Positions 1 to 6,278 of a DNA stretch of 6,278 nt are shown in pieces. The stretch's first letter is position 1. Each line of letters starts with the position of its first letter. The position numbers were made by a program, and so were the translations under genes. The DNA is from Spirochaetales bacterium (GTDB lineage Bacteria; Spirochaetota; Spirochaetia; JABMQR01), in contig JAGLNY010000318.1 of assembly GCA_023139255.1 (NCBI GenBank), positions 1 through 6,278 on the forward strand. Direction: 5' to 3'. The notes below the pieces were generated by a model. The model did no database searches and was not told the DNA's origin. It saw nothing but the letters and a program-made list of their open reading frames with translations.

Positions 1-26
1 TTTTTAACCAATCAAATAGCAGATGT

Positions 27-1055
27 TTATTTTTTTTCATAGAATTTACTATTAATAAACACATTCACTAATTCAGGATCGAATTGCTTGCCTTTATTAT
101 GCACTATCTCAAGAAGGGCATTATCGAGAGTAAGACTTTTTCTGTACGACCTGTCACTGGTCATGGCATCAAATGCATCAGCCAGTGTAACTATCCGTAC
201 TAATAAGGGAATTCTGCTGCCCGATAAACCATCCGGATATCCTGCCCCGTCAAAACGTTCATGATGATTGCGGACTATTGATGTATATGGAGTAAACATA
301 TCTATGTACTTCAAAATCTTTTCACCCGCTTCAGGGTGTGATTTGATAATACTATACTCACTATGAGTTAATTTACCCGGCTTATTTAAGATGTTTTCCG
401 GTATTCCTATTTTCCCTATATCATGCAGAAGGCATCCGCCCTCAAGAATTGTCAGATCAGATTCTGTTAAATTGATTTTTTTTCCCAAAAGAAGCGCTGT
501 TTCAAATACGCGGGTGCAATGCCCTTTAGTGTAGGGATCTTTCTGCTCAATTGTTTCTGAAAATGCTTTTATTGTAGCCATGGTTGTCCGCATTATGGTG
601 TTGTGGGCTTCATTTAGCTGATCTTCCAGAAATTGCTGCTGCTTACTTTTATTTTGCTGTTTTTCTTTCTCTGCATATTTCTTTTTTGATTTTTTGATTA
701 CATCATCAATTCTACTGACAAGTTCGCTTCTCCTGACAGGTTTTGAAAGATAATCTTCAGCCCCTTTTCTTATTGCTTTCATCCCGGTATCCAGATCTGT
801 GAATGCAGTAAGCATAATAACCGGAATAAGAGGATATTTTGTTTTGAGGATCCCCAGAAGCTCCAGTCCGGAAATTCCAGGCATCTTAATATCAAGAATA
901 ATACAGTCAATCACGGATGATTTGTCTTTTAAATGATCCAGGAGGCTGTTTCCGCTATCACAGATAGAGACACTAAATCCTTCTTTTTTAAGTATTATCT
1001 GAAGTATTTTCCTGATAGCAATATCATCATCTGTCACGGTTATATGGTATGACAT
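27..1055 (-). CDS. Response regulator with HD-GYP output domain (predicted c-di-GMP phosphodiesterase, RpfG-like)
   Basis: A 342-residue cytoplasmic response regulator. Residues 1-122 form a receiver domain with the acidic pair D10/D11, phosphoacceptor D55 in LDIKMPG, T83 and K105 in the SKP motif. Residues 122-150 are a charged, Gln/Lys-rich, probably coiled-coil linker. Residues 155-340 form an HD-GYP domain with the metal-site residues apparently complete: H179 (GHCTRV), H211-D212 (HDIGK), H240 (HPEAG), H264-H265 (HHE), G272-Y273-P274 and D293 (ADAFDAMT). HD-GYP proteins of this type hydrolyse cyclic di-GMP, so phosphorylation at D55 probably controls c-di-GMP breakdown; that link is inferred. 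The ATG at 1055 has a GGTGGAG ribosome site about 8 nt upstream, inside the last codons of the methyltransferase gene, which suggests translational coupling. The divergent sensor kinase is the obvious candidate partner. The family assignment is firm, while pairing and substrate are inferred. Confidence 0.95.
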   Translation of the reverse strand: MSYHITVTDDDIAIRKILQIILKKEGFSVSICDSGNSLLDHLKDKSSVIDCIILDIKMPGISGLELLGILKTKYPLIPVIMLTAFTDLDTGMKAIRKGAEDYLSKPVRRSELVSRIDDVIKKSKKKYAEKEKQQNKSKQQQFLEDQLNEAHNTIMRTTMATIKAFSETIEQKDPYTKGHCTRVFETALLLGKKINLTESDLTILEGGCLLHDIGKIGIPENILNKPGKLTHSEYSIIKSHPEAGEKILKYIDMFTPYTSIVRNHHERFDGAGYPDGLSGSRIPLLVRIVTLADAFDAMTSDRSYRKSLTLDNALLEIVHNKGKQFDPELVNVFINSKFYEKK

Positions 1056-1058
1056 ATA

Positions 1059-1631
1059 CTACTCTCCACCTATGATTTTTTTCTTAAACGGTATCTTACA
1101 AATAAAAGGTACTTCCTGTTTGAATTGTTTATAATCATGGAAAATATTTGGGAAGATAAACAAGTCTTCAAGGATGATAAGTGCTAGATTGCATAAGGTC
1201 AATAGTGCTGTTAGTATAAGAATATCCCTATGTAAGAAAATTGAGTAAATTACGGCATTAAGCAGAGTCATCCAGATAAAGCCGGGGTGGCGGGAAAAAC
1301 TATATGTTCCTTCTTTGTAGACAGATCTGGTTTTTATGTCTGAAGGTTGTTTATTGTTTCTCGTTTTAAATGGTATTTCAAGCAGAACAGAATATACTAA
1401 TAGAATAGAGAGTGTGGAAATCAGTACATAATGCAGAATTATAAGTACTATGGGAACCTTATAATCAGGTACATACAGAATGAATATAAGTATATACGGG
1501 AGAAGTATTATAGGATAACTTATAAGGGATATCAGGGTGATAATCCTGTTTTTAAACATTTGGGAGAGGTCATGTATGAGTAATATGATATATCCTGTAA
1601 TAGATAGAAAAATTAGATTGCCTAAATTCAT
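1059..1631 (-). CDS. Integral membrane methyltransferase, isoprenylcysteine carboxyl methyltransferase (ICMT)/phospholipid methyltransferase-like
   Basis: A 190-residue membrane protein with about five hydrophobic segments (near residues 4-21, 30-53, 59-85, 117-134 and 136-157). The C-terminal half carries the signature of the ICMT/PEMT-type membrane methyltransferases: G108-x-Y110, then S113-R114-H115-P116-G117, an acidic pair E155-D156 at the end of the last helix, then F164-x2-Y167 and V174-P175. In this superfamily that region binds S-adenosylmethionine, and known members methylate carboxyl groups, phospholipid amines or other lipophilic acceptors. The acceptor cannot be read from sequence. 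Bacteria usually lack prenylated CaaX proteins, so classical ICMT activity is unlikely. The start ATG at 1631 has AGGA 5 nt upstream. The TAG stop lies 3 bp before the response regulator start, so the two form an operon. A role in modifying a lipid-like signal made by the neighbouring kinase-acyltransferase is speculative. Confidence 0.8.
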   Translation of the reverse strand: MNLGNLIFLSITGYIILLIHDLSQMFKNRIITLISLISYPIILLPYILIFILYVPDYKVPIVLIILHYVLISTLSILLVYSVLLEIPFKTRNNKQPSDIKTRSVYKEGTYSFSRHPGFIWMTLLNAVIYSIFLHRDILILTALLTLCNLALIILEDLFIFPNIFHDYKQFKQEVPFICKIPFKKKIIGGE

Positions 1632-1647
1632 GTTTTTCCTGTATTAT
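1618..1647 (+). promoter_or_regulatory. Candidate sigma-70-type promoter of the hybrid kinase gene
   Basis: TTGCCT (1618-1623) and TATTAT (1642-1647) are separated by 18 bp, matching the -35 and -10 consensus at 4 and 5 of 6 positions. Transcription would begin near 1654, giving a leader of about 35 nt that includes the AAGGA ribosome site at 1678-1682. The -35 element lies inside the 5' end of the divergent methyltransferase gene. The same -10 region reads as a perfect TATAAT on the minus strand (1648 to 1643). That copy lies so close to the methyltransferase start that its transcript would lose the AGGA ribosome site, so I do not call it. This is prediction by eye only. Confidence 0.35.
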
Positions 1648-1673
1648 AGTGAAAATCGGTTTTATGAATACAG
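1639..1673. repeat. 7-bp inverted repeat in the divergent promoter region (possible operator)
   Basis: CTGTATT (1639-1645) and its exact reverse complement AATACAG (1667-1673) flank 21 bp in the 57-bp gap between the divergent methyltransferase and kinase genes. An A4/T4 pair (1652-1655 and 1660-1663) sits between the arms but on a slightly different centre. The left arm overlaps the candidate -10 element and the right arm ends just before the kinase ribosome site. A dimeric regulator bound here could affect both transcription directions. A 7-bp repeat in AT-rich DNA can also occur by chance. Confidence 0.3.
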
Positions 1674-1688
1674 ACATAAGGATATACT

Positions 1689-4600
1689 ATGATTTTTGAT
1701 GTTTCTACCATTATTCCTGCAATGGCTTTCATTTTATATGTTTTTTTTGCATTATTCGGCTTTCTTCAATACAGTAAGGTTCGATTTTACTGGCCGTTCC
1801 AGTTTTATGTAATAGCCATGACCATCTGGAGTTTCGGTTCTTTTATGATGCATCTGAATAGTCCGATCCTTACCCCGCTTATCTGGAACAAGTTTATGCT
1901 TGTCGGGATGCTGTCAGTTCCGTTTACCCTTATCCATTCTGTCGTCGATATTATAGGGCTTCATAAAAGGAATTACAGAATTTTTGTTAAACTCAGTTAT
2001 ACGCTGATTGCTTTGTTAATGTACTTTAATTTTAGCGGGACTATTGTCTCCGATGCGGGGTTTACCCTGGATGGACAATTCTTTTATGAGCTTGGACAGG
2101 GAGCGATTGTTGCATATTCCATACTTTATGTCTATTTAATTTGTACACTTCTGCTCATGGCATATGAGAGCAGAAAAAACAGAAGTTCAAAAGTCAGGAA
2201 AAACCTTTTCCTTCCTCTTATGGGAACGGTTATTATGCTCATAGGAATACTGTTAAATCTGGTACCTACCCTTGGGAAATATCCTTTTGATATTCTTGCA
2301 GCCGGGATAAATGCAATACTCCTCTTTTATACAATCTATAAATATAAACTTGTAAATTACTCGAAAGTTGCCCTTCAGGTAATACTTGTGGTTATACTTT
2401 CAATAGCTGCAACATTCATTTATTACCTTATTATCCTTTTTATACATATTTTCAACCCGGATTTTGCTCCTTACGATATACTTCCGGTTTCCACTATTCT
2501 CGGATTTGCAACAGCCCTGATTATTTCCCCGTTGCGTAATCTCATGTTCTATATAGTTGATAAAGTTATAATCCCCAAAAGGCATCCTTATCAGGCAATT
2601 ATCAGGCAGCTCAGCCGGAAACTAACGACGGTAATTGACTTGAATGAGTTGGGGGGTGAGGTTGTTGCAAGTTTAAAAAACGGGTTAAAGGCTGATTGGG
2701 CTGTGTTCCTGGTTGAAAATATCAAGGAAGAGAACAGCGGTTTTATTCTCCTTGCCAACAATAACTGTCCAACAGAAATCAAGATTGGTGATACTGTTTC
2801 AATTGATTTTATTGACAGGCTGCAGAATGAGATTGAGCAGTTAAAAGAAAAAGATGCCAGTTCCCTTATATATTCTGAACATAGAGAGGAAGCTTTCAAG
2901 ATCAGCGATCAGCTTCCACTTGCTGATATAGTAATTCCACTTGTTTACAGAAAACAGATTTCCGGGTATGTCATCTGCAGTTTTCCGGAAAATAAGAACA
3001 TTATAACCAAGTATGAGACAGACGCACTCGAAATTCTTGCGGCTCAATGTTCACTATCCTTGAAAAATGCTCTCTCATTTGAGCAGATACGTGCCCAGGG
3101 TGATGAACTCTATCTCAGTAATAGTAAATTGGAAGCTATCTTTAATGGTATTGCTTCACCGATAGCGATGACTGATGTGGATTATACAATAATAGAAGTT
3201 AATAATGCAGCAACCATGTTTTTTGGAAAAGTTCGTGAAAAACTGATCGGAAAAAAATGTTATAGAGTCTTTTTTAACAGAACCCGTCCCTGTACCTATT
3301 GTAAATCACTCGATTGTATTCACGGTGGAGGCATGACAGAATCTGAGGCTGAAGTGAATAATGCGATCTACTCCTTTCAGTTCAACAATGTGCTTGTACC
3401 ACAAAATCAGAAGCTGGTATTCATTGAGATTATTAAGGATATTACTGAACAGAAACGATTGCAGGATGATCTTATACGAACTGAGAAAATGGCAGGTATA
3501 GGTACCCTGGCTGCCGGAATTGCACACGAACTAAACAATCCGCTTGCAGGTATTGCAGGAACTGCAGAGATAATTTTATCAGAAGTACTGGATGATTCAC
3601 CAATCAAGGAATATGCTGAGGATATACTTTCTTACTCCATGAATGCAGCCGATGTTATAAAAGAGTTATCTGTTTATACGAGAAAAGAGGAGAAACAGCT
3701 GCAGGAAGTAGATCTGGTCAGGATTCTGGAATTCTCTTTGCGTCTGGCAATCAGGGGGATCGATTCTCATGAGATAAATGTATCCAGGAATTATCATGCA
3801 CTGCCGCATGTTAAGGCAAATGAGAGCGAGCTTCAGCAGTTATTCCTAAACCTGATAGTAAATGCGATACAGGCAATGGATGGTAACGGTGACTTGATAC
3901 TTTCCTGTAACGAAGAGAATGGTTCTGTTTATATAACAGTTGAGGATACAGGATGTGGAATACCCTCTGAAAACCTGAATCAGATTTTTACACCATTTTT
4001 TACTACAAAACCACCCGGTACAGGTACAGGGTTGGGATTATCAAATTGTTACAGTCTGGTTGAAAAAATGTCGGGGAGGCTGCGTGTAAGGAGTACCGTT
4101 GGAGAAGGTTCAGCGTTTACCGTTATTTTTCCTATAACAGAGGCCGGTAGAACCGCCATTCGTTTTAAAATGATCACAAATGATGATTCAGGTCTGAATG
4201 ATGTTTTCTTTCTTCAGAGAAAGGTACTGATAGGGGAAAAGGGGTATATAGAGGAATCAATCCACCGTCCGTTTGATGAGGAAGCAATGCACATTCTTGC
4301 CTATCGTGGGATTCACCCGGTTGGTACAGTATCACTGCTGCCGTCATCAAAATTCTGGCCGCTGCCGGTATCTGAGTATTTTAATGTAGAGGAGTTGCTT
4401 GGCAAGAAGAACAGTGCTGAAATAATCAGGCTTGCTGTTCTCCCGGAAATGAGGAATACAACAGTTTCAATTGGTCTTGTTATGCTTGTTTTTCTTTTAG
4501 CAAGGGCAATCGGGGTAGAGAAAATTGTGATAGATATTTTTAAGGATGATGTAAAAAACATTAAATTATATAAAAAATTTGGGTTTGTTGATGTTGGTGA

Positions 4601-4787
4601 CTATTATTCTCCTGCTGCTGTAACTGTTTTAATTCGCCATGGGAAGACAGCTATGGAGAAGGATCAGGATCGCCTCAGACGGTTTCTAAAGCCCCTGTAC
4701 AAAAAGCTAATCCCTTTGTTTGACTTTGGTGAGTATACGCAGGATGTAATCCAGGAAATGGAAAAAATCATACCTCTTGATCTTTAA
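1689..4787 (+). CDS. Hybrid membrane sensor histidine kinase (9 TM-GAF-PAS-HisKA-HATPase) fused to a C-terminal FeeM/LuxI-like GNAT acyltransferase
   Basis: A 1032-residue protein that starts at an ATG with AAGGA 6 nt upstream. Residues 1-290 contain about nine membrane helices; the first seven resemble the 7TM sensor region found at the N-terminus of some histidine kinases. Residues about 300-462 look GAF-like. Residues 463-588 hold a short coiled coil and a PAS domain with a cysteine set C524, C535, C538 and C543. The kinase core is complete: H-box with H613 (AHELNNPL), N-box N721/N725, G1 DTGCGIP 753-759, F-box 767-774 and G2 GTGTGLGL 777-784. Most kinases would end near residue 816. Here 819-1032 continue in frame into a GNAT-like acyltransferase: F862-D863...A866-M867-H868, G879-T880-V881, P891-L892-P893, E911-x2-R914-L-A-V-x-P919, and L960-Y961...G965-F966. 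This pattern resembles FeeM-type N-acyl amino acid synthases and exosortase-associated acyltransferases, whose fold is shared with LuxI acyl-homoserine lactone synthases. The substrates are unknown. The kinase call is certain, the acyltransferase subfamily likely. The divergent HD-GYP regulator is the probable phosphorelay partner. Confidence 0.93.
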   Translation: MIFDVSTIIPAMAFILYVFFALFGFLQYSKVRFYWPFQFYVIAMTIWSFGSFMMHLNSPILTPLIWNKFMLVGMLSVPFTLIHSVVDIIGLHKRNYRIFVKLSYTLIALLMYFNFSGTIVSDAGFTLDGQFFYELGQGAIVAYSILYVYLICTLLLMAYESRKNRSSKVRKNLFLPLMGTVIMLIGILLNLVPTLGKYPFDILAAGINAILLFYTIYKYKLVNYSKVALQVILVVILSIAATFIYYLIILFIHIFNPDFAPYDILPVSTILGFATALIISPLRNLMFYIVDKVIIPKRHPYQAIIRQLSRKLTTVIDLNELGGEVVASLKNGLKADWAVFLVENIKEENSGFILLANNNCPTEIKIGDTVSIDFIDRLQNEIEQLKEKDASSLIYSEHREEAFKISDQLPLADIVIPLVYRKQISGYVICSFPENKNIITKYETDALEILAAQCSLSLKNALSFEQIRAQGDELYLSNSKLEAIFNGIASPIAMTDVDYTIIEVNNAATMFFGKVREKLIGKKCYRVFFNRTRPCTYCKSLDCIHGGGMTESEAEVNNAIYSFQFNNVLVPQNQKLVFIEIIKDITEQKRLQDDLIRTEKMAGIGTLAAGIAHELNNPLAGIAGTAEIILSEVLDDSPIKEYAEDILSYSMNAADVIKELSVYTRKEEKQLQEVDLVRILEFSLRLAIRGIDSHEINVSRNYHALPHVKANESELQQLFLNLIVNAIQAMDGNGDLILSCNEENGSVYITVEDTGCGIPSENLNQIFTPFFTTKPPGTGTGLGLSNCYSLVEKMSGRLRVRSTVGEGSAFTVIFPITEAGRTAIRFKMITNDDSGLNDVFFLQRKVLIGEKGYIEESIHRPFDEEAMHILAYRGIHPVGTVSLLPSSKFWPLPVSEYFNVEELLGKKNSAEIIRLAVLPEMRNTTVSIGLVMLVFLLARAIGVEKIVIDIFKDDVKNIKLYKKFGFVDVGDYYSPAAVTVLIRHGKTAMEKDQDRLRRFLKPLYKKLIPLFDFGEYTQDVIQEMEKIIPLDL

Positions 4788-4855
4788 AAAAAGAAGGCTC
4801 TTTCTAAAATTGGAGAAAAATATTTTTCTCACAATTCTGAAAGAGCTTCTTATTA
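4786..4855. terminator. Long hairpin, probable intrinsic terminator at the convergent gene ends (best for the permease strand)
   Basis: The outer arms 4791-4804 and 4839-4851 pair along 13 bp with one bulged G. Next come AATTG/CAATT (4808-4812 with 4832-4836) and a perfect inner palindrome GAGAAAAAT/ATTTTTCTC (4813-4830). On the minus strand the stem is followed by an uninterrupted run of seven Ts (complement of 4786-4792), a classical intrinsic terminator for the permease. On the plus strand the tail is TTCTTATTAG, a weaker T-rich tail that could still stop kinase transcription a few bases after its stop codon. The roughly 60-bp near-palindrome is longer than a typical terminator stem. Confidence 0.75.
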
Positions 4856-4859
4856 GTAA

Positions 4860-4882
4860 GAAGTTACCAATTAGGTAACTTC
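4860..4882. repeat. Perfect 9-bp inverted repeat with 5-nt loop (second hairpin of the intergenic array)
   Basis: GAAGTTACC (4860-4868) and GGTAACTTC (4874-4882) pair perfectly around AATTA. It lacks a T tract on either strand and so is not a good terminator alone. A third copy of AGTTACC at 4923-4929, overlapping the permease stop codon, could compete for the same GGTAACT arm. Confidence 0.7.
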
Positions 4883-4884
4883 AA

Positions 4885-4921
4885 AATCAATGGTAAAAAT
4901 CGAAGATTTTAACCATTGATT
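4885..4921. repeat. 37-bp near-perfect palindrome (third hairpin of the intergenic array)
   Basis: AATCAATGGT (4885-4894) pairs with ACCATTGATT (4912-4921), and AAAATC (4896-4901) with GATTTT (4905-4910). The two stems are separated by a single A-A mismatch (4895/4911), and the loop is 3 nt. It begins 3 nt beyond the permease stop codon, on the 3' side of its mRNA, where a hairpin could protect the message end or assist termination. Confidence 0.7.
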
Positions 4922-4924
4922 CAG

Positions 4925-6208
4925 TTACCCGACAATTAATTTCAGCAGAAAAAGTACTCCTACAATAATAGTCATAATATTGATAGCCTTAACTTTTCCT
5001 GTACATATCTTAAGTACTATCCATGAGAGCATACCAACCATAATACCATTGGCAATACTGTATGAGAGCGGCATAACAATCAGTGTAAGGAATGCAGGTA
5101 TGGATTCAGTATAATCGCTGAAATCGATATCTTTAACAGGTGTCATCATAAAAAGTCCAACAAGTATTAATGCCGGTGCAGTTGCCGCACCAGGAACAGA
5201 CAGAAAGAGCGGAGAGAGAAAAAGCGCAACAATAAAAAGAACTGCTGTACTGAATGCAGTAAGACCGGTTTTTCCGCCTTCCGCAACACCTGCAGAACTC
5301 TCAACATATGTTGTTACAGTACTTGTCCCAAGAACTGCTCCTACTGTGGTTCCTATAGCATCAGCAAGTAGAGCTTGTTTTACATGAGGGATATTCCCGT
5401 CTTTATCAATTATTTTTGCTTTTGTGGAAACACCGATCAATGTTCCAACGGTATCAAACATATCGACGAAAAGAAAAGTAAACAGGACAATCAGCATATC
5501 AAGAGTAAAAACTTGTGAGAAATCAAACTTGAAAAATACCGGTGCCAGAGACGGCGGGAGCCAGCTGCCTTGCGGGGCACTGGTAGCACCGAAGGGGATA
5601 CCAATAAGTGTAGTGGCGATAATACCAATCAAGAGAGCCCCCCGTACTTTAAATGCAAGAAGAACTCCGGTAATAACGAGACCGATAATAGCTAAAAGTG
5701 CTGTTCCTGACGTTATATCACCTAGTTCAACAAGAGTAACTCCTCCGGTAATTATACCGGCATTCTGGAATCCGATAAAGGCTATAAATAAACCAATACC
5801 AACAGAAATAGCCTTTTTAATATTGGATGGTATACTTTTTACTATCGCTTCCCTGATGTTGAAAATAGTCAGGATAATAAAAATAATACCTTCGAGAAAT
5901 ACTGCAGTCAACGCAAACTGCCATGAATACCCCATTCCCAACACAACAGTATAGGCAAAGAAAGCGTTCAACCCCATACCCGGTGCAAGTGCAAATGGCA
6001 GGTTTGCTGCAAATGCCATTACCAGAGTTGCAATTGCTGCTGATAGGGTTGTAGCAGTAAATACTGCCCCAAAATCCATGCCTGCATCTTGAAGTATCAG
6101 CGGATTGACGATAAGGATATATGCCATCGTCAGAAAGGTCGTGAGACCAGCTAAAACCTCAATTTTGACAGTCGTGTTGTGTTCTTTTAATTTAAACATT
6201 TTTTCCAT
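4925..6208 (-). CDS. NCS2-family purine permease, AzgA-like (hypoxanthine/guanine/adenine uptake; PbuG-like)
   Basis: A 427-residue inner-membrane transporter of the AzgA branch of the nucleobase-cation symporter 2 family, close to the usual 430-450 residues and made up almost entirely of hydrophobic helices. Family hallmarks are GLTTFLTMAYIL (21-32), ANLPFALAPGMGLNAFF (68-84), the FVDMFDTVGTL segment (around 247-257, with D249 and D252), and GTSTVTTYVESSAGVAEGG (294-312, with E303). AzgA-type members such as PbuG and the E. coli adenine or guanine/hypoxanthine permeases import purine bases for salvage, probably with protons; which base is used here cannot be told. I chose the ATG at 6208 because AGGAG (6220-6216) lies 7 nt upstream. 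The in-frame TTG at 6211 would leave only 4 nt. It converges on the kinase gene and is probably a single-gene unit. Only 70 nt of upstream DNA is present, so a purine riboswitch or PurR site could lie outside the window. Confidence 0.95.
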   Translation of the reverse strand: MEKMFKLKEHNTTVKIEVLAGLTTFLTMAYILIVNPLILQDAGMDFGAVFTATTLSAAIATLVMAFAANLPFALAPGMGLNAFFAYTVVLGMGYSWQFALTAVFLEGIIFIILTIFNIREAIVKSIPSNIKKAISVGIGLFIAFIGFQNAGIITGGVTLVELGDITSGTALLAIIGLVITGVLLAFKVRGALLIGIIATTLIGIPFGATSAPQGSWLPPSLAPVFFKFDFSQVFTLDMLIVLFTFLFVDMFDTVGTLIGVSTKAKIIDKDGNIPHVKQALLADAIGTTVGAVLGTSTVTTYVESSAGVAEGGKTGLTAFSTAVLFIVALFLSPLFLSVPGAATAPALILVGLFMMTPVKDIDFSDYTESIPAFLTLIVMPLSYSIANGIMVGMLSWIVLKICTGKVKAINIMTIIVGVLFLLKLIVG

Positions 6209-6231
6209 CAAGAATCTCCTTTATTTTTCAG

Positions 6232-6237
6232 ATTATA
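6232..6237 (-). promoter_or_regulatory. Candidate -10 element of the purine permease promoter
   Basis: Read on the minus strand, a perfect TATAAT lies 23 nt upstream of the permease ATG, preceded directly by TG. Transcription would start near 6225 and leave a short leader that still includes the AGGAG ribosome site. No good -35 hexamer is visible at 16-18 bp spacing; the best there is CTGGTG. The call therefore rests on the -10 match alone. Confidence 0.4.
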
Positions 6238-6278
6238 CATTTTACTATGATGTTCACCAGTTGTACAGAAAAATTATT

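Noticed and set aside
1643..1648. Perfect TATAAT on the minus strand before the methyltransferase gene
   Set aside because: A start about 7 nt downstream would leave a leader of roughly 5 nt lacking the AGGA ribosome site, and no convincing -35 is present. It more likely reflects the overlapping plus-strand -10.
2400..3607. Several 60-100 codon open frames on the minus strand inside the kinase gene
   Set aside because: They overlap GAF, PAS and kinase coding sequence with intact motifs, and their products look like composition artefacts of the opposite frame.
4313..4561. 82-codon minus-strand open frame under the acyltransferase domain
   Set aside because: The plus-strand frame here encodes a continuous GNAT-like domain; the reverse product is low-complexity and unrecognisable.
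4786..4929. CRISPR array or insertion-sequence end
   Set aside because: The repeats are inverted hairpins of differing sequence, without regularly spaced direct repeats, and no transposase or target duplication is visible.
5424..5954. 176-codon open frame on the plus strand within the permease gene
   Set aside because: It is antisense to a clearly conserved transporter, its translation resembles no protein family, and it has no supporting ribosome site.
6209..6278. Purine riboswitch upstream of the permease
   Set aside because: Purine permease genes in some bacteria carry one, but the 70 nt available shows no recognisable aptamer core, and there is only a short leader after the TATAAT. A site beyond the window cannot be excluded.

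Overview
This is an AT-rich bacterial window (roughly 35-40% GC by eye) with four intact genes and almost no spare DNA. No mobile element, CRISPR array, tRNA or rRNA is visible. The kinase with a large multi-pass N-terminus, the AT-richness and the HD-GYP regulator would suit a spirochaete or another free-living anaerobe. That placement is a weak inference, because the window holds no phylogenetic marker.

Left part (27-1631, minus strand): a small membrane methyltransferase of the isoprenylcysteine/phospholipid methyltransferase type is followed after only 3 bp by a response regulator whose output is a complete HD-GYP domain, predicted to degrade cyclic di-GMP. The regulator's ribosome binding site lies inside the end of the methyltransferase gene, so the two are almost certainly co-transcribed.

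Centre (1689-4787, plus strand): divergent from that pair, across a 57-bp gap with a plausible promoter and an inverted repeat, is a 1032-residue hybrid protein. It has about nine membrane segments, a GAF-like region, a PAS domain with four cysteines, and an intact histidine kinase core. Fused at the C-terminus is a GNAT-fold acyltransferase of about 210 residues that resembles FeeM/LuxI-type N-acyl synthases. This is the main discovery candidate. One polypeptide appears to combine a sensor kinase with an enzyme that could make an acylated small molecule, beside a methyltransferase and a c-di-GMP phosphodiesterase. The arrangement is reminiscent in logic, not in homology, of the RpfF/RpfC/RpfG signalling module.

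Right part (4788-6278): a 137-bp convergent intergenic region carries three consecutive hairpins, one of them a probable terminator. It is followed on the minus strand by an NCS2/AzgA-type purine (hypoxanthine/guanine/adenine) permease with its own promoter-like sequence. The permease is probably an ordinary housekeeping transporter unrelated to the signalling cluster.
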